A stretch of DNA of 64,000 nt from Halobacteriovorax sp. JY17 (GTDB lineage: Bacteria > Bdellovibrionota > Bacteriovoracia > Bacteriovoracales > Bacteriovoracaceae), in assembly GCF_002753895.1 (NCBI RefSeq), contig NZ_NJER01000001.1, positions 124,001 to 188,000 of the forward strand. Reading direction: 5' to 3'. The notes below the pieces were generated by a model. It was not told the DNA's origin and made no database searches. It was given only the letters and a program-made list of their open reading frames with translations. The position numbers were made by a program, and so were the translations under genes. Below, one piece after another: positions 1 through 8,210 of this stretch. Each line of letters opens with the position of its first letter. The stretch's first letter is position 1.

Positions 1-222
1 AACAAATCTAGATGTCATGCATTTTCCAATTCAAGTGTGTTTATCTAATTCAATTTGAGACCATTTTTTCTAGCCCCATGTGAGGTGCTAGTCAATGATT
101 TCTTGATGCAGTGAAAGATCTATATATCAATAAAACTAGACAAGATCTAAGCTAATTACTTGAAATCATAAAAAATAGGTTAAATTCTTGCTTTTAACGG
201 TAGAAAACATTACTTAAAGGTA
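1..222. other. Leader region without a recognisable gene
   Basis: I see no convincing gene in these 222 bases. One plus-strand frame is open from the window edge to a stop at about position 48 and could be the last codons of an upstream gene, but nothing supports that. The region is AT-rich and presumably holds the promoter of the gene starting at 223; I could not pick a clear -35/-10 pair. Confidence 0.4.
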
Positions 223-1206
223 ATGAAAAATAAATTGCTTCTTCTTCTTTCTATTCTACTCGTCGTCTCTGGGGTATTTGGCCTATACTGGGTGAAGAAA
301 TCTGTTGAGATACAGAATAAGAGTACTCAAAGATCCTTTGATCCCCTCCTTCAAAGTGAGAGTGAAATTTTTAAAAATATTGAAAGTGAAAATAGTGAAA
401 GAGTTTCATCTCTTCTAAGAGAGTCTAAAAAGAAAAAGCCATCAATAAAAGAATGGATCTTTAAAGAATTTGAAAATGAGCACGCAGTTGTTCAAGAGGC
501 GATGCTTCTGGCCCTTGGTAATTATACAGATAAAGAATCAATAAACTTTCTAATTAGAAAAGTTTCTGAAAGAGAGAATGAGTCTCATTCTCTCTACGCT
601 TTAAAAGGATTAAGCGCTCATGAAGATGTTCTAAGAGTTTTATCTCTTCAAAAAATATTACTTAAAAATAGAAGTCTTAAGTTTCTCATTCACTACCACT
701 TCGCTCTCTTTAAAACGAAGAGTTACTTCGCCGATAAGAAGAAAGATCTCTACTGGCTTGTTGAAAAAGGGGAGAGTATTAGTGATTCAGAGGAGCTTCG
801 TCTCATGGTTATGGGGCTTTCTGAATATGTTCCAAATTTTGAAAAGTTTCATGATCTCTTAAAAACACTACTCTATAAATCTAGAGATGAAGTGGTTTTA
901 AATAGAGCGGTCATCCACTTATCTGTCTACGATTCTGGTTGGATGAAGGTTCAGACTAAGAAGATTATAGCTTCAGAAAATAGAGCTCTTTTAAAGGAGT
1001 TCTTGGCGCGTTCAGGGGCTTTTTGTCCATTAAATATTTGGGATGCGTATAAATTTTACGCGGAGACCTACAGTGCGCAAGAGGCCATCAAAATAGCGGC
1101 AACAGTAAATATGAAGAAGGCGGAGTCGATTGGTATTGAAGTTGGTTATGATGCTTTAAAACTTGCAGAGATTTTAAAAGTTAAGCGCTCTACTCTTTGT
1201 TATTAA
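223..1206 (+). CDS. Membrane-anchored HEAT-like repeat protein, function unknown
   Basis: A 327-residue protein with one N-terminal hydrophobic segment (about residues 4-24), which is either a signal anchor or an uncleaved signal peptide. The rest is almost all amphipathic helix. Around residues 75-130 the pattern of paired helices (AVVQEAMLLALGNY, then a second block with SLYALKGLSAHEDV) resembles HEAT-like repeats, so I expect an extracytoplasmic helical scaffold. No catalytic motif is visible. The ATG at 223 follows AAAGG with short spacing. It converges with and overlaps the PilZ gene by 4 bases. A sigma28-like promoter motif lies inside the gene (711-737). The HEAT call is pattern recognition only. 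Confidence 0.6.
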   Translation: MKNKLLLLLSILLVVSGVFGLYWVKKSVEIQNKSTQRSFDPLLQSESEIFKNIESENSERVSSLLRESKKKKPSIKEWIFKEFENEHAVVQEAMLLALGNYTDKESINFLIRKVSERENESHSLYALKGLSAHEDVLRVLSLQKILLKNRSLKFLIHYHFALFKTKSYFADKKKDLYWLVEKGESISDSEELRLMVMGLSEYVPNFEKFHDLLKTLLYKSRDEVVLNRAVIHLSVYDSGWMKVQTKKIIASENRALLKEFLARSGAFCPLNIWDAYKFYAETYSAQEAIKIAATVNMKKAESIGIEVGYDALKLAEILKVKRSTLCY

Positions 1207-1952
1207 GAGTTAAGCTTTTTCTCTTTCATTTTCTTTCTAATTTCTTCCGCTCTGGCTTCACCATTTATAGATTTAAATAGCTCTTCTTCAGTGGCCTTGG
1301 GAACATCAATAAAAGCAATTCCCACTTTGAAAACACCTGTAGGATTTTCTTCGGTATCTTTTACTGGCCATGTTTTAGCAATTTTTGCTTGTGGAATTTC
1401 AAACTTGTAAGTATTGAGCCTTAGCATACAATCTCGAAAGATTTCGCCTTCAGGATACTTTTCGAGATCAGATTCATCTATTGAAAATGATGTACCTCCC
1501 GCCGAAATGTCGTGAGCATCATAGACGGTTTCATTAATTTTAAATTGAATCTTAACAAAGTTATTGGCAGCGAGCCTGTAGTTTGTTCTTTGTTGAGATC
1601 TATAAACGTCTTTTGTGATGTGTATGAAGTAGTCTTTCTCTTCTTGGTCATACCTAAGGATACCGTAAGTGAAGTATTGGAATCGGTTGTAGTTAACTTT
1701 TAGAAAAATTTCTTGATTGGTGAGTTTTGACTTTGAAAGCTTCGCTAGAAAACCACCTGTAGAAGCTAGTTTTAGTTTTCTTGCTTCGCTGAAGTTTATG
1801 AGCTCATACTCTTCTACATCACTTCCTTTTTGGCCTTGTGACCAGAGATAACCGGTCAGGTTCTCACTTGCAGCAGCTGAAAATGCTTCCATGACCTCGT
1901 CTAATTCAACGATGGAAAAGTAATGTTTTTTATTAGCGTCTTTAATTGTCAT
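1203..1952 (-). CDS. PilZ domain protein (c-di-GMP receptor candidate)
   Basis: A cytoplasmic protein of about 249 residues with a YcgR-like layout: an N-terminal beta-rich domain followed by a PilZ domain from about residue 118. Both c-di-GMP-binding signatures are intact: RxxxR (RTNYR, about residues 122-126) and DxSxxG (DISAGG, about 148-153). A charged helical tail (EEIRKKMKEKK) ends the protein. PilZ proteins bind cyclic di-GMP and change motility, secretion or polysaccharide output through a partner, but the partner cannot be read here. I chose the ATG at 1952; an in-frame TTG lies two codons upstream and neither has a strong ribosome-binding site. It stands alone, convergent with the HEAT-like gene and divergent from pepN. 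Confidence 0.85.
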   Translation of the reverse strand: MTIKDANKKHYFSIVELDEVMEAFSAAASENLTGYLWSQGQKGSDVEEYELINFSEARKLKLASTGGFLAKLSKSKLTNQEIFLKVNYNRFQYFTYGILRYDQEEKDYFIHITKDVYRSQQRTNYRLAANNFVKIQFKINETVYDAHDISAGGTSFSIDESDLEKYPEGEIFRDCMLRLNTYKFEIPQAKIAKTWPVKDTEENPTGVFKVGIAFIDVPKATEEELFKSINGEARAEEIRKKMKEKKLNS

Positions 1953-2084
1953 ACCCAAATAGCTGTAAATAATAATCTTTCTTCTATTTTAAACAAATTT
2001 TAAGTTTTTACAAAGCTAAGAGATATCAGGGAATAATTTTCAGCTAGTTAGGGCCTGATTTCGTATTTTTTAGCCTTCTCAAGC

Positions 2085-2112
2085 ATGACAAACGGCAAAA
2101 TTTAGGTATATT
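2085..2112 (+). promoter_or_regulatory. Candidate sigma70-type promoter of pepN
   Basis: ATGACA (2085-2090) and TATATT (2107-2112) are separated by 16 bases and lie about 35 bases before the pepN start. This is a reasonable -35/-10 pair, but such pairs are common by chance in AT-rich DNA. Confidence 0.3.
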
Positions 2113-2145
2113 GGCTCTTTCAATAAATTAAAAAGGACTATATAG

Positions 2146-4803
2146 ATGAAAGACGCCACTCCAAAAACAATTTTTTTAAAGGATTACGCCCCTTCTGACT
2201 ATTTAATTTCTACAATTCATTTAACATTCAATTTAGACGATACAAAGACTCAAGTAATTTCCAGAATGGAAGTTAAAGCAAATTATGACTTATCTGGTGG
2301 AAAGAGAGATATGTTCTTAAATGGTGAAGAGCTGTCACTTAATAAAATTCTAGTAGATGAAGTCGAGTTATCATCTGAGCAATATGAATTTGTTGATGAA
2401 GGATTAATTCTTAAAGAGGTTAAAGAGTCTTTCATCTTAGAGATTCACAATACAATTAACCCAGAGGCCAATAAGGCCCTTGATGGACTTTATAAGTCGG
2501 GTTCAATTTTCTGTACTCAAAATGAGCCAGAAGGATTTAGAAGAATTACATACTTTATTGATCGTCCTGATATTATGGCCGTTTATACAACTAAGGTGAT
2601 TGCAGATAAGTCTAAGTATCCAGTGCTCCTTTCAAATGGAAACCCAATTAGCTATGGAGATTTAGAAGATGGGAAACACTTTGTAGAATGGTTAGACCCA
2701 TTTGTTAAACCTTCTTATCTCTATGCTCTTGTGGCCGGAGACCTAGGGCTTGTTCAAGATGAATTTATCACAATGACTGGAAGAAAAATTGATCTTCGCA
2801 TTTATGTTGATAAAGGAAATGAGTCTAAGTGTGGTCATGCTATGGAGAGTTTGAAGAACTCGATGAAGTGGGATGAAGAAGTCTATGGTCGTGAATATGA
2901 TTTAGATATTTATATGATTGTTGCAGTTGACGCTTTCAATATGGGAGCTATGGAAAATAAGGGATTAAATATTTTTAACTCCGCATATGTTCTAGCGGAC
3001 CCAAAAACGGCGACTGATGCTAACTTCTTTGGTATAGAAGGAGTTATCGGACACGAGTACTTTCATAACTGGACTGGAAATAGAATCACTTGTAGAGATT
3101 GGTTTCAACTGACTCTAAAAGAAGGACTAACTGTTTTTAGAGACCAAGAATTTTCTTCTGACATGAATTCAAGAGTTGTTAATAGAATTTCAAATATTCA
3201 AACATTGAAATCTAGACAATTCGTAGAAGATGCAGGACCGACGGCCCATCCTATTAAGCCGAGTAGCTATATTGAAATTAATAACTTCTACACCATGACT
3301 ATCTATGAAAAAGGTTCGGAAGTGATAAGAATGATTCACACACTCTTAGGGCCAAAGGGGTTTAGAAAGGGGACAGATAAGTACTTCGAACTCTTTGATG
3401 GACAAGCAGTAACAACAGAAGACTTTATCCATGCAATGAGCATCGCAAATGATAACTATGACTTCTCACAGTTTAAAAATTGGTATCATCAAGCGGGGAC
3501 TCCTGAAGTTGAAATTAAAACTTCTTATAATGAAGCGGCTAATGAATATAGTATTACACTTACTCAAAGTTGTAAGGCAACTCCTGGGCAAACGGATAAG
3601 AAACCTTACCTTATGCCATTTGCAATGGGGCTTGTTGATAAGAGTGGAAATGATTTCCCTTTAAAACTAAAAGAAGTTTTTACTGCTCAACCTCAAATTG
3701 AAAAGAATATTCTTCACTTAACTCAAGAGAGTGAGACTTTTACTTTTACTGGAATTGATCATGAGCCAATTCCTTCATTTAATAGAGGTTTTAGTGCTCC
3801 TATTAACTTAAAAACGGATAGATCATTAAGTGACTACGTCTACCTAATGGCAAATGATAATGACGAATTTAATCGTTACGAGTCGGCTCAAAATTTAGCG
3901 AAATCTCTAATGCTCTGTCTTGTTCAAGACGCTGCTAACGGAGTTGAACTAAAACTTGATGAGCCTTACGTTGAAGCTTATGGAAAACTTATTGCTGACT
4001 CAAGTCTAGATCATTCATTCAAGGCCCTTGCTCTAGGAATTCCTTCGGAAGGAGTTCTTCACCAATCGCAAGAGGTTGTAGACTTTGAAAATACACACAA
4101 GGTAAGAGAGTTTGTAATAAGTACTTTGTCAGCCAGATATGAAAATGAATTTGCAGAAATTTATAAGTCTCTTGCTGTCGAAAAAGAATACACTCTTTCA
4201 CCAGAAGACATGGGAGAGAGAGAACTTAAGAATATGGTTCTAAATTTCTTACTTTCAACTAAGAATCCTGAATATGAGACTTGGTGTTATGACCAATTTA
4301 ATAGCGCTACAAATATGACGGATGAATACGCTTCTCTTGTGATGCTTATTCACAGTGAATCAAAGTATAGCGAAGAAGTTATCTCGAAATTCTTTACGAA
4401 ATGGAAACATGAAACTCTTGTTATGCAAAAGTGGTTAACTGCTCAGGCAAGTGCTTCTGGAGAGAAGACTCTGGGGCGTATTAAAGAACTTTTAAGTAGT
4501 GAAGTTTATGATAAGTCAGTACCAAATCTTGTAAGATCATTAGTAGGAACTTTTACTAGTAACGCTATTGAGTTTCATGCGAAATCTGGTGATGGATATA
4601 AGTTTATTACAGATCAAATTATCGATATCGACAAATTAAACCCTCAAATGGCGTCTCGACTCGCCGGAAGTTTTAAGGACTACAAGAGATTGCCAGTAGA
4701 GTTGAAGGGGTTAGTGAAGGATTCTCTAGAAAGAATTCTCGCAGTAAAAGATATATCTAGAAATGTTTATGAAATCATTTCTAAAACACATGCTGATGCG
4801 TAA
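2146..4803 (+). CDS. pepN: Aminopeptidase N (M1 family zinc metallopeptidase)
   Basis: An 885-residue protein, the usual length of the proteobacterial PepN branch of the M1 family. It removes N-terminal residues from peptides, mostly in the cytoplasm, and recycles amino acids. The substrate-recognition motif GAMEN is at 267-271. The zinc site is HEYFH (303-307) with the third ligand Glu326, giving HExxH-x18-E. The N-terminal beta domain, thermolysin-like catalytic domain and long helical C-terminal domain are all represented, and no signal peptide is present. The ATG at 2146 has AAAGGA upstream. The next gene starts 22 bases later and may be cotranscribed. In a predator such an enzyme could help process prey peptides, which is inference. 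Confidence 0.95.
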   Translation: MKDATPKTIFLKDYAPSDYLISTIHLTFNLDDTKTQVISRMEVKANYDLSGGKRDMFLNGEELSLNKILVDEVELSSEQYEFVDEGLILKEVKESFILEIHNTINPEANKALDGLYKSGSIFCTQNEPEGFRRITYFIDRPDIMAVYTTKVIADKSKYPVLLSNGNPISYGDLEDGKHFVEWLDPFVKPSYLYALVAGDLGLVQDEFITMTGRKIDLRIYVDKGNESKCGHAMESLKNSMKWDEEVYGREYDLDIYMIVAVDAFNMGAMENKGLNIFNSAYVLADPKTATDANFFGIEGVIGHEYFHNWTGNRITCRDWFQLTLKEGLTVFRDQEFSSDMNSRVVNRISNIQTLKSRQFVEDAGPTAHPIKPSSYIEINNFYTMTIYEKGSEVIRMIHTLLGPKGFRKGTDKYFELFDGQAVTTEDFIHAMSIANDNYDFSQFKNWYHQAGTPEVEIKTSYNEAANEYSITLTQSCKATPGQTDKKPYLMPFAMGLVDKSGNDFPLKLKEVFTAQPQIEKNILHLTQESETFTFTGIDHEPIPSFNRGFSAPINLKTDRSLSDYVYLMANDNDEFNRYESAQNLAKSLMLCLVQDAANGVELKLDEPYVEAYGKLIADSSLDHSFKALALGIPSEGVLHQSQEVVDFENTHKVREFVISTLSARYENEFAEIYKSLAVEKEYTLSPEDMGERELKNMVLNFLLSTKNPEYETWCYDQFNSATNMTDEYASLVMLIHSESKYSEEVISKFFTKWKHETLVMQKWLTAQASASGEKTLGRIKELLSSEVYDKSVPNLVRSLVGTFTSNAIEFHAKSGDGYKFITDQIIDIDKLNPQMASRLAGSFKDYKRLPVELKGLVKDSLERILAVKDISRNVYEIISKTHADA

Positions 4804-4825
4804 TTGGCTTTAAGGATATTGTAGA

Positions 4826-5527
4826 ATGAAGAAATTAATTTACTTACTATTAGTTTTTTCTCTTTCATCTCAAATCGTAGCAAAGGAAAAAGTATCCATT
4901 GCTACTTTTTTAATTCCTAGATATGTACAGTCTGAGACTAACGGAGAGTTTATAACACTTGTGAAGAAGCTCGCAGAAATAGCGGGTTACGAAATTTCAC
5001 TAACAGTTCTTCCTCCCAAGAGAGCTATTCAGAAGTTTACTGATGGAGAATTTGATGGTTACTTTCCAGGTGTTGATAGTATAAGTCCGAAGAATATTTA
5101 TAAGACTTCTGATTTCTACATTAAAGAAGATTTTATTTTTCAAATGAAAGGTTCCGATTATAAAAAAATCGCGATGCCAAAGGTTTGTCTGACTGGAGGT
5201 TATCCCTACGCAAAAGAAGTACTCGAAAATAAGAAGTGGGAAATTCTTTATGGGAAGTCGGACGAGAATTGTTTGGAGCTATTAAAGATTAATAGAGTTC
5301 AGCTTTTCATCGGGGAGGAGTTTACAATAATGGCGGCCTTAAAATCCCTAAAATTGTCAGATAAGGTTTTCTATGACCGCTTTACTCCTGTCTCTACTCA
5401 AGGGGTGTACTTCGCATTCTCCGAAACTAAGAGAGGCAAGATAATTAGTCAAAAATTCGATAAGGCCCTAAAGAAAATGGTTATGGATGGAAGCTTCGAT
5501 TCTCTATTTCCAGAGAAAAAGAGGTGA
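4826..5527 (+). CDS. Periplasmic solute-binding protein, SBP3 family (orphan)
   Basis: A 233-residue exported protein with a signal peptide of about 19 residues (cleavage likely after QIVA). The mature part resembles the family 3 extracellular solute-binding fold: an early ATFLIPRY strand, a VLPPKRA segment around residue 70, and a C-terminal QKFDKALKKMVMDGSFDSLF helix typical of the family's end. No permease or ATPase gene is nearby, so it may act as a periplasmic ligand sensor or an unlinked transporter subunit. Its closest relative in the window is the next gene, with the same landmarks in the same order. The start has AAGGA about 10 bases upstream. The ligand is unknown. Confidence 0.75.
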   Translation: MKKLIYLLLVFSLSSQIVAKEKVSIATFLIPRYVQSETNGEFITLVKKLAEIAGYEISLTVLPPKRAIQKFTDGEFDGYFPGVDSISPKNIYKTSDFYIKEDFIFQMKGSDYKKIAMPKVCLTGGYPYAKEVLENKKWEILYGKSDENCLELLKINRVQLFIGEEFTIMAALKSLKLSDKVFYDRFTPVSTQGVYFAFSETKRGKIISQKFDKALKKMVMDGSFDSLFPEKKR

Positions 5528-5668
5528 ATTTTTCAATTTTACTTTCCTGTAATTTGAGTTGTTTGTTCCTAAAATCTAAAGTACTGTGATGATAAATAGT
5601 GTATTTTAGGTAACTTAATCAAGGAATCTTTAGTTTACCCACCATTTATTCCAGCTTAAAATCATCAC

Positions 5669-6382
5669 ATGTATAAAACTATTCTAATCCTACTATTCAC
5701 TCTCACATCTACCTGGGGACAAACTCCTCGTAAGGTTAAGATTGGGACTTTCCTAATTCCAAAGTATGTTAGATCGAAGACAGAAGGTGAATTTGTCCAG
5801 CTCATTTCAGCACTTGCTAAGAAGAGTGATGTGGATATCGAGATAGTATTAATTCCTCCTAAGAGGGCCTACTATGAACTTGAGCTTGGAACTATCGAGG
5901 GGCTATTTCCCGCTATGGAGTCTAAAGGTCTAAGCTCATTTGAAACGATCTCCGATTTTTACACTAAAGAAATGTTCGTCTTTGAAAGGGCGGGACATGA
6001 TTATAGGAAAATTAAAAATGCCAAAGTTTGCACTACAGAAGGCTATACTTATCCTAGTGACTTTATAAAAGAAAAGGGATGGAAAAAAATTGTGGCAAGC
6101 TCCGATGAGACCTGCTTAGCACTTCTTGAAAAGAAGAGAGTCGATCTATTTATTGGAGAAATTGTAACGGTAAAGGAGTCCATTAATGTTCTTGGTCTAA
6201 GTGAAGTTATAAAATTCAATCAATATAGCCCTATTTCTTCTGATAAAGTGACCCTTGCATTTAGAAAGGGAAGTGATGGAAAGAAATTAAGTGAAAAGTT
6301 TGATAAAGCTTTAAAAGAGATTATGATAGATAGAAGCTTTGATAAAATTTTTCCTACAGGGACAGCCAAAATTGAAAGATAA
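5669..6382 (+). CDS. Periplasmic solute-binding protein, SBP3 family (paralogue)
   Basis: A 237-residue paralogue of the preceding gene. Shared landmarks are an N-terminal signal peptide, GTFLIPKYVRSKTEGEF, LIPPKRAYYELE, a Cys-containing segment after KNAKVC, CLALLEKKRVDLFIGE, and the C-terminal KFDKALKEIMIDRSFDKIF. It probably arose by tandem duplication. The 141-base gap upstream has no strong ribosome-binding site at the ATG, so it may have its own weakly initiated transcript. As with its neighbour, no ABC transporter membrane gene is present. The stop region overlaps the start of the next gene. Confidence 0.75.
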   Translation: MYKTILILLFTLTSTWGQTPRKVKIGTFLIPKYVRSKTEGEFVQLISALAKKSDVDIEIVLIPPKRAYYELELGTIEGLFPAMESKGLSSFETISDFYTKEMFVFERAGHDYRKIKNAKVCTTEGYTYPSDFIKEKGWKKIVASSDETCLALLEKKRVDLFIGEIVTVKESINVLGLSEVIKFNQYSPISSDKVTLAFRKGSDGKKLSEKFDKALKEIMIDRSFDKIFPTGTAKIER

Positions 6383-6890
6383 TAAAGACTTTGAAACGCT
6401 AAAGAAAGAACAAGAAGAAAAAGCGAGAATGGAGTTAGAGGAGAGTGGATTAGACCATCTCATTACGTTCACTCTTGAAAACTTCGCCTATAGGTATCTA
6501 GAGACAGCTCATTCAAAGAATATAGTCTCTGAATTCAATGGTGCCAATCAGTACACTGTTACAAGTTTTGAGACAGACCCAATGCTTGCCCTTAAGGTGA
6601 GTGATCTTAATGCTAAGAAGGGCGCTATTTCTCTGGCCAAGAGGTTTTCTGCAACCAAGGGCGTAGGTCTTAAGATCAGGTATCAACTTCTCTGCGATAC
6701 TTCAGGAGTCTCTGGAAGCGGGCCAGGGCTTATGAAATGTAGAGCTTCAATAAACTGGAATATGGACAGAGGATTTGCCTCTGAAGCCGAGTTTGAAAGT
6801 TATAAAGAAGAGTCGATAGAATTTAGTGATCCCCTTGTCCTACGAAATAAGTTATCGTTATTATTAGAGAATGTCTGTCAGATCTTTTAG
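6372..6890 (+). CDS. Hypothetical protein, possibly cytoplasmic
   Basis: A protein of about 172 residues that I do not recognise. No signal peptide is evident. The N-terminal 30 residues are a charged helix (KKEQEEKARMELEE) followed by a mixed alpha/beta region with a Gly/Ser-rich loop (SGVSGSGPG) flanked by cysteines (LLCDT, LMKCRAS). The start is uncertain. TTG at 6372 has AGGG ten bases upstream and overlaps the previous stop. A TTG at 6339 and an ATG at 6429 are also in frame. The overlap with the upstream binding-protein gene suggests translational coupling, so the two may act together. It is not a frameshifted part of that gene, because both paralogues end at the same natural point. Confidence 0.55.
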   Translation: MKDNKDFETLKKEQEEKARMELEESGLDHLITFTLENFAYRYLETAHSKNIVSEFNGANQYTVTSFETDPMLALKVSDLNAKKGAISLAKRFSATKGVGLKIRYQLLCDTSGVSGSGPGLMKCRASINWNMDRGFASEAEFESYKEESIEFSDPLVLRNKLSLLLENVCQIF

Positions 6891-6941
6891 GTTTGACTAC
6901 TGAAACTAATGTTTGTATAAGTCTTCTTATTGGAGATTTAT

Positions 6942-7262
6942 ATGAAGAAAACCACCCTAATTATAGTTTCAGCTTTTGCTATATCTGCAGCGGCCTTCGC
7001 AGCTTCACCACTTGTTGAAGAATATAAGAGAAGAAGATCAGTTGTTCATACCGAGCAAATGAAAGAAGCGTACGAGTTTATGAAGAAATTCGATAGGCTT
7101 CCAGAGAATATTACAGAATTAGAAGTTTTTGGAAGAACAGGGAAATTTATTGCTAAGAGCAAAAATGACGAAGTTTGTTTCGGAGATATTTTAACGGTAT
7201 CGCTTGAGTGTTATAACTCTATTGGTTATAGAACATTCTTTGAAGCAGGTGACAGCGATTAA
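6942..7262 (+). CDS. Small exported protein of unknown function
   Basis: A 106-residue protein with a clear Sec signal peptide (MKKTTLIIVSAFAISAAAFA, cleavage after AFA) and a small mature domain with two cysteines (EVCFGD, LECYNS) that could form a disulfide. The start is ATG 6942, with TTGGAG seven bases upstream; an upstream in-frame TTG would only add four residues before the signal peptide and is unlikely. No known domain is visible. Its 3' end overlaps the next gene by 14 bases. Confidence 0.65.
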   Translation: MKKTTLIIVSAFAISAAAFAASPLVEEYKRRRSVVHTEQMKEAYEFMKKFDRLPENITELEVFGRTGKFIAKSKNDEVCFGDILTVSLECYNSIGYRTFFEAGDSD

Positions 7263-8139
7263 AATTTTAGAATGGGCCTCTAGCTCATTCTTTCTTTTTA
7301 GTAATCCGGCCAATAGGCTCTATTACTTATATCTTTTATCCTTCTTTGTTCTGGCCCTAATTTTCTCCAAGGGAAGTAGAGAAGTACTTACAAAGAAGTA
7401 CTGGTTTAATCCTTCGGCCATTTTTGATTATAAAGTTTATGCTTTTAATTCTCTTATTAAAGCTATTCTTATTGTTCCTGTTTTGTTTTCCGTTTTCACG
7501 GTTTCAAAAGTCGTCTTAAGTTTTCTCTATTTCTTCTTTAGCGATTTTAAAGCATTTTCTTTGGGAGACGAAAAACTTATTTGGATTTTCTCTCTCTACT
7601 CTTTTGTGATTAATGATTTCTTTAGATTCTTTCTTCACTACTTAATGCATGAAATTCCTTTTCTTTGGAAGTTTCACCGCACTCATCACACGGCGACGAG
7701 TTTAACCCCATTTACTTTGCATCGTAATCATCCAGTGGAAGTCTTACTTGCACAGATGAGGAATGTGATAAGTTTAGGATTTATATCTGGAACATTTATG
7801 TTCTTATTTAATAAACAGATTGGTGGAATTGATATCTTAGGGGTTAACTTCTTAGGCTTTCTATTTAATTTTCTTGGAAGCAACTTAAGACACTCTCATA
7901 TCTTTCTAGGCTATGGACCACTTGAATATATTTTTATTAGTCCAGCTCAACATCAAATTCATCATGCTAAGGATGAAGTTCTCTACAATAGAAATTATGG
8001 AATAGCTCTTTCTCTATGGGATATTCTCTTTAAAAGTTTTAAGAGATCTAGGGGAGTTTCCATCTCTGGCTACGGAACAGGAGGGGAAGAGGGGGACCAC
8101 TCCTTTAAAACTCAAGTTTTAGACGCTTTTAGGACGTAA
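7249..8139 (+). CDS. Membrane fatty acid hydroxylase / sterol desaturase family protein
   Basis: A protein of about 296 residues with several membrane spans and the di-iron histidine clusters of the fatty acid hydroxylase superfamily: HYLMHE, then FHRTHHT about ten residues on, then LHRNHP, and a C-terminal QHQIHHA. These enzymes hydroxylate or desaturate lipids at the membrane using oxygen. The substrate is not readable. The start is uncertain: GTG at 7249, overlapping the previous gene by 14 bases, is the best candidate because the hydrophobic N-terminus begins soon after, while a TTG at 7204 is possible. A second, more distant member of the family lies at 48583. Confidence 0.8.
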   Translation: MTAIKILEWASSSFFLFSNPANRLYYLYLLSFFVLALIFSKGSREVLTKKYWFNPSAIFDYKVYAFNSLIKAILIVPVLFSVFTVSKVVLSFLYFFFSDFKAFSLGDEKLIWIFSLYSFVINDFFRFFLHYLMHEIPFLWKFHRTHHTATSLTPFTLHRNHPVEVLLAQMRNVISLGFISGTFMFLFNKQIGGIDILGVNFLGFLFNFLGSNLRHSHIFLGYGPLEYIFISPAQHQIHHAKDEVLYNRNYGIALSLWDILFKSFKRSRGVSISGYGTGGEEGDHSFKTQVLDAFRT

Positions 8140-8165
8140 TTTCAGTAGGATAAAGAAATAATAAA

Positions 8166-8181
8166 TCGAAGTATCCTTCGA
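8166..8181. repeat. Short hairpin upstream of the 1017-residue protein gene
   Basis: TCGAAG and CTTCGA form a perfect 6-bp stem with the tetraloop TATC, between the hydroxylase stop (8139) and the next start (8211). There is no T-run after it, so it is at most a weak terminator or an RNA-processing signal. Confidence 0.3.
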
Positions 8182-8210
8182 GATTTATAGGATTTAGCCG
8201 ATAAGGAATA

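Noticed and set aside
6339-6382. Frameshift splitting one long gene between the second binding protein and the next ORF
   Set aside because: The two paralogous binding proteins end at the same point, so the gene is complete and the downstream ORF is separate.
8197-8204. Exact sigma28 -10 (GCCGATAA) ahead of the 1017-residue gene
   Set aside because: No TAAA-type -35 lies at the right distance, and transcription would begin at the ATG itself, leaving no leader; it also overlaps the AAGGA ribosome-binding site.
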